Positions 1 through 6,016 of a stretch of DNA of 6,304 bases are shown in pieces. How positions within the stretch are numbered: position 1 is the stretch's first letter; every line of letters begins with the position of its first letter. A program made the position numbers and the translations under genes. Origin of the DNA: Desulfovibrionales bacterium GWA2_65_9 (lineage in GTDB: Bacteria; Desulfobacterota; Desulfovibrionia; Desulfovibrionales; Desulfovibrionaceae); the NCBI GenBank assembly GCA_001799475.1, contig MGTN01000071.1:24576-30879 (forward strand). The letters run 5' to 3'. The notes beneath the pieces were generated by a model that saw nothing but the letters and a program-made list of their open reading frames with translations, was not told the DNA's origin and ran no database searches.

Positions 1-1534
1 AGCTGGGCCGCACATTGCCCCACTCGGTCTCGATGACGTCGCCGAGCTTCAGGTCCTGCAAAGTGGCGCGCTTAAGCAGGGTGAAGTCCAGCGGGTTGTC
101 CTTGACGTAGTCGTCCAGGTCCACGGTCTTGCCCACGGAGAGCTTGTCCATGTCCATCAGGTGCATGTTGCCGTAGCGCTTGTCGCGGCGCACGTCGAAG
201 TACACGCTACGCAGCTTCTCGTAGGCCTGGCCCTTGCCCAGCAGCTTGCGGCAGATGTCCAGCGCCTGCGGCACCGAGGCCGAGGCGGGCTCGAAGATGG
301 TCTCCGGCAGGAGACGCAGGGACGCGGCCCGCTTTTTGATGCGCGCGAGCACCCCGGCCACGTAGTCCGCGCGGGACAGGTTCGCCGCGCGCGCGGCAGA
401 GAGCGTGCGGTCGTCCAGGTCGGCCAGGCCCACGGCGACCTTGACCTGCGCCCCGCTCCTGGCGAGGTGGCGGGCCAGCACGTCGGAGAGCACCAGCCGC
501 CGCCAGGCGTCCGGGTCATCGGGCTCGTCCAGGCTGGGGCCGATGGTGTAGATGTTCAGGCTCCCGGTGGCATCGACCACGGCCTTGGCGCCGGTGGCCA
601 GGTTCATCAGGCGCAGGCCGTCCAGGGCCTTGGGCGCGAAAAGCGGGGTGGACAGGTAGCGCTCGCCGCTGTCCGGGAAAATGACCACCACATAGCCCTT
701 CTGTCCTTCAGCCTCGATGCTGGCGGCCAGCTTGAGCGCCCCGGCCATGGCCGCGCCGGAGCTCATGCCCACGAACAGACCCTCCTGCTGGGCCAGCTTG
801 CGGCACATGGAGAAGGCCTCCTCGTCCTCCACGTGGAGGATCTGGTCCAGGGCCTTCTTGTTGTAGATGCCCGGCGGGTAGGACTCATGCATGTTCTTGA
901 GGCCCTGGATCTTGTGCCCGGCAAAGGGCTCCACGGCCACGACCTTGACGCCGGGGTACTCGTGCAGGCGCTTGGCCAGGCCCATGGCCGTGCCCGAGGT
1001 GCCCAGGGTGGCCACGGCGTGGGTCACAGCGCCGCCGGTCTGCTCCCAGATCTCCAGGCCGGTGCCGTTGTAGTGGGCCTCGATGCTGGCGGGGTTGTTG
1101 AACTGGTCCATGAGCACGTACTTGTCGGGCTCGGTGCGGGCCAGGCGGTAGGCCTCCTCGATGGCCCCGTCGGTGCCCATGCGCCCAGGCGTCAGGCGGA
1201 TCGAAGCGCCATAGCCGCGCATGATGCGCTTGCGCTCCTCGCTGGCCGTCTCGGGCATGAGCAGGAGCATCTTGTAGCCCTTGACCGCGGCCACCATGGC
1301 CAGGCCCACGCCGGTGTTGCCGCTGGTGGCCTCGATGATGGTCTTGCCCGGGGTGAGCAGACCGCTTTTCTCCGCCACCTCGATCATGGCCACGGCCACG
1401 CGGTCCTTGATGGACCCGCCGGGGTTCATGGACTCGATCTTCGCCATGATTTTGACGTTCGGGTGGGGGTTCAGGCGGCGGATTTCCACCAGGGGCGTGT
1501 TGCCCACGAGCCTCAGAATGTCCGTGCGCTGCAT
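1..1534 (-). CDS. Cysteine synthase (PLP-dependent) fused to a degenerate cysteinyl-tRNA-synthetase-like domain; 3' end cut by window
   Basis: 511 codons are visible; the 3' end lies outside the window. Residues 1-305 are a fold-type II PLP enzyme of the CysK/CBS family, cytoplasmic, expected to make cysteine from O-acetylserine (or a related activated serine) and sulfide. Visible motifs are NPGGSIKDR with the Schiff-base lysine K43, TSGNTG at 70-75, the phosphate-binding loop GTSGT at 178-182, SSGAA at 258-262 and PDSGERYLST at 287-296. After a short linker, residues 327-511 align without gaps at their start to the catalytic domain of cysteinyl-tRNA synthetase: IYTIGPS for MYVCGPT, then ADLDDR, YFDV and PLDFTLLK. 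The zinc-ligand Cys is I331 and the HIGH tetrapeptide is DPDA (340-343), so aminoacylation by this domain is unlikely. The ATG at 1534 is preceded by GAGGA with a 6-nt gap. The gene diverges from the Maf gene. Cysteine synthase identity is strong, the exact sulfur or serine substrate is not decided, and the role of the tail is unknown. Confidence 0.9.
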   Translation of the reverse strand, partial: MQRTDILRLVGNTPLVEIRRLNPHPNVKIMAKIESMNPGGSIKDRVAVAMIEVAEKSGLLTPGKTIIEATSGNTGVGLAMVAAVKGYKMLLLMPETASEERKRIMRGYGASIRLTPGRMGTDGAIEEAYRLARTEPDKYVLMDQFNNPASIEAHYNGTGLEIWEQTGGAVTHAVATLGTSGTAMGLAKRLHEYPGVKVVAVEPFAGHKIQGLKNMHESYPPGIYNKKALDQILHVEDEEAFSMCRKLAQQEGLFVGMSSGAAMAGALKLAASIEAEGQKGYVVVIFPDSGERYLSTPLFAPKALDGLRLMNLATGAKAVVDATGSLNIYTIGPSLDEPDDPDAWRRLVLSDVLARHLARSGAQVKVAVGLADLDDRTLSAARAANLSRADYVAGVLARIKKRAASLRLLPETIFEPASASVPQALDICRKLLGKGQAYEKLRSVYFDVRRDKRYGNMHLMDMDKLSVGKTVDLDDYVKDNPLDFTLLKRATLQDLKLGDVIETEWGNVRPS

Positions 1535-1540
1535 GATGGA

Positions 1541-1545
1541 TCCTC
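1541..1545 (-). promoter_or_regulatory. Ribosome binding site for the cysteine synthase fusion gene
   Basis: Read on the minus strand this is GAGGA, six bases before the ATG at 1534. It supports that start: the next codons immediately give the family's N-terminal sequence (MQRTDILRLVGNTPLVE). Confidence 0.7.
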
Positions 1546-1562
1546 GGGTTGCGGGCATACGG

Positions 1563-1573
1563 CCCTGTCAGGG
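1563..1573. repeat. Short perfect inverted repeat in the divergent intergenic region
   Basis: CCCTG-T-CAGGG is a 5-bp dyad around a single central base. It lies four bases upstream of the sigma-54 -24 element of the Maf gene and about 18 bases upstream of the Shine-Dalgarno site of the cysteine synthase gene. A one-base loop cannot form a stable RNA hairpin, so if it is functional it would be a protein-binding site. Short dyads occur by chance in GC-rich DNA, so this is a weak call. Confidence 0.25.
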
Positions 1574-1577
1574 GCGC

Positions 1578-1593
1578 TGGCCCGCGAATTGCA
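1578..1593 (+). promoter_or_regulatory. Sigma-54 (RpoN) -24/-12 promoter for the Maf-family gene
   Basis: The sequence TGGCCCG-CGAA-TTGCA matches the sigma-54 consensus TGGCACG-N4-TTGCW at 11 of 12 specified positions; the only mismatch is C for A in the -24 block. The GG (1579-1580) and GC (1591-1592) dinucleotides are separated by exactly 10 bp, the invariant spacing. Transcription would start near 1604, giving a leader of about 21 nt that contains the AAGGGG ribosome binding site. Sigma-54 promoters need an enhancer-binding ATPase; its site is not recognisable here and could lie upstream within the divergent gene. Confidence 0.65.
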
Positions 1594-1610
1594 TTCTTTT
1601 CCCCAAACAC

Positions 1611-1616
1611 AAGGGG
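1611..1616 (+). promoter_or_regulatory. Ribosome binding site fixing the Maf gene start
   Basis: AAGGGG lies eight bases before the ATG at 1625. The reading frame is open far upstream through the antisense of the cysteine synthase gene, so this site, together with the sigma-54 start point near 1604, decides the true start. Confidence 0.65.
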
Positions 1617-1624
1617 TCGGCCTG

Positions 1625-3394
1625 ATGACTGCATATCCGCATCTGAAAGAAAACATCACAGCCCTGCAAAGCGCCAACCCGGCGCTGCACGCCTGGCTCT
1701 CTGCTAGCGCGTTCGACGAAGAATCCCTGAAAACGAGCGTCTTTGTCAACCAATGGGGCCTCATCGACTGGCGCATGCCCTGCGGAAACGGCATCTTCGA
1801 CGCCGTGGCGCCGACCAGGCTGTACCGCGAGTGGGTCGACCTCGAGAAGCCGGAACTCTCGGCCACGGTCATCGTGGGCACCAATATTGGCTACGGCCTG
1901 AACCATGTTCTCGTCAACACGCCGGACAGCCACAAGGTGCTCGTGCTGGAGCCCAACCCCGCCCTGTTGCTGGCCTGCCTGGGCCAGACCGACTACCGCC
2001 CGTTTTTCGCCAACAAGAAGCTGCACTTCGTGGTGCCCACGGATGAGTACCTCATGGAGGTCGTGAAGAACCTCGACCTGCAGTACGTGTACGGCAAGAT
2101 CTACCTGCGCGCCGATGTGCCCAGCCGTCAGATCGGCCCGGAGTACGCGCAGTGGATGGACACCGTCAAGAACCGGCTGGAGAATTTCAGCGTGGAGATG
2201 GTCACCCTGCGCCTGCGCCAGGACGTCATGGTCGGCAACGAGCTCAAGAACTACCGCCGCGCCCAGACCGACGGCAGCCTGAAGGGCCTCAAGGACAGCG
2301 CCAGCGGCGTCGGCGCCGTGATCCTGGGCGCTGGCCCGTCCCTGGCCAAGTTTGCCCCGGAGCTGGCCAAAAATCGCGGCTACGCCCTGTACACCTCTGC
2401 CCTGCAGACCCTGCCCGCGCTCAGGCCCTATGACCTCAAGCCCGATTTCTGCCTGGCGCTGGACTACGACGACAGCATGCTCACGCTCTACAACCGCCTG
2501 GACATGGAATGGGCCAAGGACATCCCGCTCATCTACTCCACCAAGGTCAACCCCGAAGTGGTGCGGCGCTATCCCGGCCCCACCCTGCCCCTGTGGACCA
2601 TGGGCGGCCTGGCCACCTTCGTGCTCCAGGACCGCGAGTTCGTGCTGGACGCGGGCGGCAACGTCTCCGTGACCCTGGTGCGCCTGCTGCGCTGGATGGG
2701 CATCGGCAGCATCCTGCTGGCGGGCCAGGACTTCTCCTGGAAGGGCGACACCACCCACGCGCAAGGCCACCACAATGCTGCGGCCCCCATGCAGTTCAAC
2801 CCCCAGACCCACCAGCTTCTGAAGAACCTCTGGGGCGAGGACATCTACTCCAGCGTCCAGTACCTGACCAGCAAGCGCGATTTGGAAAACGACATCAAGA
2901 AGGCGCCCTTCCGCATCTTCAACCTCTACGGCGGCGGCGTCATTATCGAGGGCGCGCCCCCCCTGACCCTGGACGAGGCCGTCAGCGAGGGCTGCCTGTC
3001 CTCTGCGCCCGGCAGCAAGGAGCGCTTCCTGGACCGCCTGGCCAAGGCCCGCACGCCCACCCAGGACATCTGCTTCGAGCCGCGCAGCCACATCTGGACC
3101 AGCTCCCTGCGCAGTGTGGAAAAGCGCCTGCAGAAGCTGTTCAAGCACAACCAGGACAACCAGGTGGACATCCACAACATGCTGGAGCAGGCCCTGTTCT
3201 TCGTGCGCCAGGACCCGCTGTACCTGCCCTACCTGTTCAACGAGACCCTGGACCTGGCCGGCCTGACCAGGACGCGGCGCAACTACGACCCCAAGGACAT
3301 GATGGAATTCAAGCGCATCGGCAAGAACATCCTGGCCAAGGTGCGCGAGGTGGACCGCTGCGTGGCCGGCCTGGGCAGCCACCGCGCCGCCTGA
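1625..3394 (+). CDS. Motility accessory factor (Maf) family protein, 6-hydroxymethylpterin pyrophosphokinase MptE-like domain
   Basis: This 589-residue protein has the two-part layout of Maf/DUF115 (MAF_flag10) proteins. The N-terminal part has a nucleotide-binding-like strand-loop VIVGTNIGYGLNHVL (82-96) followed by LEPN (108-111). The central MptE-like domain has GAGPSL (235-240), KPDF with an LD pair ending at D280, GGNVSV (344-349) and GQDF (367-370) followed by THA (377-379). The C-terminal ~120 residues are basic and helical-looking. There is no signal peptide or membrane segment, so it should be cytoplasmic. Studied family members in Campylobacter, Helicobacter and Aeromonas are needed for motility and transfer nonulosonic acids such as pseudaminic acid to flagellin. 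Length is at the usual family size. It sits alone, with a sigma-54 promoter in front and a hairpin behind; no flagellin or sugar-biosynthesis gene is in view. Family assignment is strong; the flagellin-glycosylation role is inferred. Confidence 0.87.
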   Translation: MTAYPHLKENITALQSANPALHAWLSASAFDEESLKTSVFVNQWGLIDWRMPCGNGIFDAVAPTRLYREWVDLEKPELSATVIVGTNIGYGLNHVLVNTPDSHKVLVLEPNPALLLACLGQTDYRPFFANKKLHFVVPTDEYLMEVVKNLDLQYVYGKIYLRADVPSRQIGPEYAQWMDTVKNRLENFSVEMVTLRLRQDVMVGNELKNYRRAQTDGSLKGLKDSASGVGAVILGAGPSLAKFAPELAKNRGYALYTSALQTLPALRPYDLKPDFCLALDYDDSMLTLYNRLDMEWAKDIPLIYSTKVNPEVVRRYPGPTLPLWTMGGLATFVLQDREFVLDAGGNVSVTLVRLLRWMGIGSILLAGQDFSWKGDTTHAQGHHNAAAPMQFNPQTHQLLKNLWGEDIYSSVQYLTSKRDLENDIKKAPFRIFNLYGGGVIIEGAPPLTLDEAVSEGCLSSAPGSKERFLDRLAKARTPTQDICFEPRSHIWTSSLRSVEKRLQKLFKHNQDNQVDIHNMLEQALFFVRQDPLYLPYLFNETLDLAGLTRTRRNYDPKDMMEFKRIGKNILAKVREVDRCVAGLGSHRAA

Positions 3395-3431
3395 CAAAAA
3401 CCGCAGACACAACGTTGCAATCACAATCAAT

Positions 3432-3462
3432 GACGCCCGCTGGATCGCTTCCGGCGGGCGTC
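3432..3462 (+). terminator. Rho-independent-type hairpin downstream of the Maf gene
   Basis: A 13-bp stem (3432-3444 with 3450-3462) with one T-G wobble encloses a 5-base loop, TCGCT; the outer nine pairs are GACGCCCGC with GCGGGCGTC. It starts 37 bases after the Maf stop codon and comes before the promoter of the next gene. The run after the stem is only TTGCG, so the U-tract is poor. The strong stem and its position still favour termination, perhaps Rho-assisted. Confidence 0.7.
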
Positions 3463-3481
3463 TTGCGTGTGCCGGGCCTGG

Positions 3482-3510
3482 TTGCATGCGCCCCGGATTC
3501 GCCATATAAG
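3482..3510 (+). promoter_or_regulatory. Sigma-70-like promoter for the PAP2-glycosyltransferase unit
   Basis: TTGCAT (3482-3487) and TATAAG (3505-3510) are 17 bp apart. The -10 box matches the consensus at five of six positions; the -35 keeps TTG but only three of six overall. The predicted start point falls at about 3516-3518, on or next to the ATG of the PAP2 gene. If correct, the transcript would be leaderless or nearly so. Confidence 0.45.
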
Positions 3511-3515
3511 GCCGC

Positions 3516-4205
3516 ATGTCGCGAACAACCGCCACACCCGAGGCCCCTTCGCCCCTGGCTTCATCGGCCCTGATTTCTTGGGTCGTCCTGTCCCTGCCGC
3601 TTCTTTTGGCGGTTGGGGCCAGCTTCGCCTGCATCGGCGGGGAAGGAGCCATTGCCGCGCATTTCGCCGCCTGGCGCCCCGAGCACCCGACGGCTGTCTC
3701 CGCCCTCAAGCTCTTCACCAACTGGGGCAACCCGGCCCTGTACCTCGTGTACGCGGCCATCCTGGTGCGCGGGCTGAAAAACCGCCGCCGCGACCTCACG
3801 GCCCTGGCCTTGGCCTATCTGGCGGCGCAGCTCCTCGTTTCCGTGCTGCTGGAGCGCCTGCTCAAGATCGCCATCGGACGGCCCCGGCCAGACGTGGGCG
3901 GCCCCTTTGCGCCCTGGTCCCTGGACCCCGGGCATCACGCCATGCCCTCGGGCCACACCGAGGAGATCACCCTGCAAACCCTGCCCCTGGCCGTGCGCGC
4001 CGGGCAATGGCCCGCCGTGGCATGGATTGCCCCCCTGGGCCTGGGGCTTGTGGTGGCCGCCATGGGCGCAAGCCGCATCGTGCTCGGCTGGCACCACCCC
4101 ACCGACGTCCTTGCGGGCTGGCTGGTGGGCAGCCTGGGCGGGTTGTTTGTCCTTTGGCTGACCCCGCGCATCGCCACGCGCCTGCCCAACACCTGGAGCC
4201 GCTGA
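3516..4205 (+). CDS. PAP2-family membrane phosphatase
   Basis: This 229-residue integral membrane protein has about six hydrophobic segments (roughly 17-40, 72-86, 95-116, 150-163, 167-184, 200-216). All three PAP2 signature motifs are intact: K117-x6-R124-P125 in KIAIGRPRP, PSGH at 144-147, and SR-x5-H-x3-D with S186, R187, H193 and D197. H193 is the expected phosphohistidine nucleophile, and H147 and D197 complete the active site. Characterised relatives remove phosphate from phosphatidic acid, undecaprenyl diphosphate or lipid A at the periplasmic face; sequence alone does not choose among these. The start is unambiguous, because the in-frame TAA at 3507-3509 leaves ATG 3516 as the first possible start. 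Only a weak AAGG four bases upstream serves as a ribosome site. Its stop shares one base with the next start, so the two are probably translated together, favouring an envelope-lipid role linked to the glycosyltransferase. Confidence 0.9.
   Translation: MSRTTATPEAPSPLASSALISWVVLSLPLLLAVGASFACIGGEGAIAAHFAAWRPEHPTAVSALKLFTNWGNPALYLVYAAILVRGLKNRRRDLTALALAYLAAQLLVSVLLERLLKIAIGRPRPDVGGPFAPWSLDPGHHAMPSGHTEEITLQTLPLAVRAGQWPAVAWIAPLGLGLVVAAMGASRIVLGWHHPTDVLAGWLVGSLGGLFVLWLTPRIATRLPNTWSR
4195..4198 (+). promoter_or_regulatory. Ribosome binding site of the glycosyltransferase gene inside the PAP2 coding end
   Basis: GGAG lies six bases before the ATG at 4205, within the last codons of the PAP2 gene. 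With the TGATG stop/start junction it supports the chosen start and suggests translational coupling. Confidence 0.6.
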
Positions 4206-5902
4206 TGCTCGACCGCCAACTGGACCGCCTGTGGGACCTGATCCGCCGCCGCCCCTGGCTCTCCCTGGCCGTGCTCACGGCCATGCAGATGGCCTTCACC
4301 CTTTCCAGCCGCGCACTGTGGTTCTCCGACGAAGTGCGCTACGCCGACGCCTACGCCGGGCTGCTGCGCGGGCGCTGGCTGGTGCTGTCGCTGAACGGCG
4401 TGGCCTACCCGGACAAGCCGCCCCTGTATTTCTGGTTCCTGCGCGGGCTGGACGCCCTGCCCGGCATGAGCGACCCGGCGGTGTTCTTCCTGGGCGCAGC
4501 AGTAAGCGGCCTGCTCCTGCTCTACGCCACGCTCCTCTGGGCGCGGGCGCTGGGCCTGAAGGACGAGGCCGGGGTAATGGCCGGGCTGATTCTACTCACA
4601 ACGCTCTTTTTCGCCGGGCTGCTGCACTACTCGCGCATGGACCTGCTCTTCGCGGCGCTCATCATCGCCGCCCAGGCAGCCTTCTGCCAGGCCTTCACAC
4701 CTGGAAACGAAACCAGCCGGACACGGCTGAACGCCCTGGCCTTCCTCCTGGCCGGGCTGGCCACGCTGACCAAGGGGCCGCTCGGCCTGCTCTTCCCGGT
4801 TGTCACCACCCTGCTCTTTCTGGCCTGGCGCGGGCGCGCGCGGGAGTTCTTCCGCGCACACATGCTGCCGGGCCTGGCCGCGCTTCTGGCCCTGGTGTTC
4901 TCCTGGATCGCCGCCGCCTATCTGGTGGAAGGACCGGGCTTTCTGCACAAGATCTTCTACGAGCAGATCTTCCAGCGCGCCACCAAGACCTTCCACCACG
5001 CCGAGCCGTTCTACTTCTACCTCGTGGCCTTTCCGCCCTGCTGGCTGCCCTGGACGCTGGCGCTCTTCGCCCTGCCGGTGCGCAGACTGTTTAACGGCGC
5101 GTTCTGGCGCGGGCTGTGGGCTGGCTGCAAGGCCTCCTCGCCCCTGGCCGACGCCAAGGCCTGGCTGTGGTTCTCTTTTTTGAGCGGGCTGGCCCTGCTC
5201 TCGCTCCTGAGCGGCAAGGTGGTGGTCTACATCCTGCCGCAGCTCGCGCCCCTGGCGCTGCTCCTGGCCCTGGCCCTGCTGGATGATGAGGCGCCCCGGC
5301 CCTGGCAGCGGCTCTGGACAGCCTCGGGCCTGCTGTTTTTGGCGCTGGCCGCCGGGACCACCCAGGCCGAGCGCTTCCTGCCAATCCCGATGTCCTTGCC
5401 CGGAACCTGGGCCGTGGCCGGGGGCTTCGCCGCCTGCGGCCTGGGCCTCATCCTGCTGCGCAGGCAGAACGCCCGGCGCGTGCTCCCGGTGCTGACGCTG
5501 TTGACCGCCTTGTGGGTGCAGCCCGCAGCCCAGACCCTGGCCCCGGCCCTGGATGCCATCATGAGCCCCAAGCCCCAGGCGGACATCCTCAAGGCTTACA
5601 CGGCCAAGGGCTACCTGCCCGTGGCCCACGACATCTACCAGGGCATCTACTCCTACTACCTGGGTGGCGTGGTGCGCGAGACCTCCGGCTTCAACATCCT
5701 GGACCAGCTGGTGGCCGAACAGGACGTGGTGCTGGCCATCAAGAAGAAGCACTGGGCCACCTGGACCACGCGGCCCGAAAACCTGACCATCGTGCTTGAG
5801 CAATGGCTGGCCGGGCAGCCCTACTACGTCGTCGTGAACCGCAAGGACGGCAGCCTTCACGTTCCCTGTGATCCACGGCGCAATTGCGCCCCCAAGCCCT
5901 AA
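4205..5902 (+). CDS. ArnT-like (GT39/GT83) polyprenyl-phosphate-sugar glycosyltransferase, integral membrane
   Basis: This 565-residue protein has an N-terminal cytoplasmic stretch rich in arginine, about 11-13 hydrophobic segments to around residue 440, and a C-terminal soluble region of about 125 residues predicted to be periplasmic. Family motifs are SDEVRY at 41-46 with the acidic pair D42-E43 in the first periplasmic loop, DKPPLYFW at 70-77 (compare EKPPL in ArnT), SRMDLLF at 143-149, LTKGPLGLLFP at 188-198 and SGKVVVYILPQLAPL at 336-350. GT-C enzymes of this type transfer a sugar from an undecaprenyl-phosphate carrier; ArnT itself adds 4-amino-4-deoxyarabinose to lipid A. Length and topology fit ArnT, but donor and acceptor cannot be read from sequence and no aminoarabinose synthesis genes are visible, so the arnT symbol is not given. 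It is the second gene of a unit with the PAP2 phosphatase, overlapping by one base. Confidence 0.87.
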   Translation: MLDRQLDRLWDLIRRRPWLSLAVLTAMQMAFTLSSRALWFSDEVRYADAYAGLLRGRWLVLSLNGVAYPDKPPLYFWFLRGLDALPGMSDPAVFFLGAAVSGLLLLYATLLWARALGLKDEAGVMAGLILLTTLFFAGLLHYSRMDLLFAALIIAAQAAFCQAFTPGNETSRTRLNALAFLLAGLATLTKGPLGLLFPVVTTLLFLAWRGRAREFFRAHMLPGLAALLALVFSWIAAAYLVEGPGFLHKIFYEQIFQRATKTFHHAEPFYFYLVAFPPCWLPWTLALFALPVRRLFNGAFWRGLWAGCKASSPLADAKAWLWFSFLSGLALLSLLSGKVVVYILPQLAPLALLLALALLDDEAPRPWQRLWTASGLLFLALAAGTTQAERFLPIPMSLPGTWAVAGGFAACGLGLILLRRQNARRVLPVLTLLTALWVQPAAQTLAPALDAIMSPKPQADILKAYTAKGYLPVAHDIYQGIYSYYLGGVVRETSGFNILDQLVAEQDVVLAIKKKHWATWTTRPENLTIVLEQWLAGQPYYVVVNRKDGSLHVPCDPRRNCAPKP

Positions 5903-5903
5903 A

Positions 5904-5928
5904 CCCTTCGCTTTTCTCAGCCGAAGGG
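5904..5928 (+). terminator. Possible weak terminator hairpin after the glycosyltransferase gene
   Basis: CCCTTCG (5904-5910) and CGAAGGG (5922-5928) form a 7-bp perfect stem with an 11-base loop, starting one base after the TAA stop. No T-run follows it (GATATG), so intrinsic termination would be inefficient. It could equally be an mRNA-stabilising 3' structure. Position is the main support. Confidence 0.4.
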
Positions 5929-5951
5929 GATATGTGCGGAGAAACTTCGCA

Positions 5952-5989
5952 GCGCCGGGGGCGTCTCTCTCATAGTCTGCCCCCAGCGC
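5952..5989 (+). repeat. Imperfect GC-rich inverted repeat upstream of the lipoprotein gene
   Basis: Arms 5952-5962 (GCGCCGGGGGC) and 5979-5989 (GCCCCCAGCGC) pair over 11 bp with one C-A mismatch and a 16-base pyrimidine-rich loop. The repeat lies 28 bases before the GTG start. It may be a second terminator element for the upstream unit, a leader structure or an operator. No convincing -35/-10 pair is visible in this 114-bp gap. Confidence 0.35.
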
Positions 5990-6005
5990 CTGCGCATTCT
6001 TCGCC

Positions 6006-6010
6006 GGAGG
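6006..6010 (+). promoter_or_regulatory. Ribosome binding site of the lipoprotein gene
   Basis: A full GGAGG sits six bases before GTG 6017 and only three before the in-frame TTG at 6014. The spacing decides for GTG, which also puts the signal peptide's MRK at the very N terminus. Confidence 0.7.
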
Positions 6011-6016
6011 TTCTTG

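Noticed and set aside
161..1624. Open plus-strand frame antisense to the cysteine synthase gene, continuous with the Maf gene and seemingly extending it by 488 residues
   Set aside because: Its translation is low-complexity (Gly/Ala/His/Gln/Arg-rich) and mirrors a well-conserved gene on the other strand. Stop-free shadow frames are common with this GC bias, and the ribosome site plus promoter put the real start at 1625.
3466..3486. Second sigma-54-like element ending in TTGCA (3482-3486) before the PAP2 gene
   Set aside because: The matching -24 GG is absent at the required spacing; only the -12 half is present by chance.
1568..3799. 743-codon minus-strand open frame opposite the Maf gene
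   Set aside because: It is antisense to conserved Maf motifs, shows no recognisable family and has shadow-type composition. It also crosses the hairpin and promoter region and enters the PAP2 gene.
3467..4204. In-frame upstream extension of the glycosyltransferase (246 more residues)
   Set aside because: This stretch is the PAP2 gene in another frame. The ATG at 4205 has GGAG six bases upstream, and the protein then begins as expected for the family.
5932..6016. Possible small ORF starting at ATG 5932 in the gap
   Set aside because: The frame runs into the lipoprotein gene out of phase, the AAGGGG-like site is only two bases from the ATG, and the composition is that of a shadow frame.
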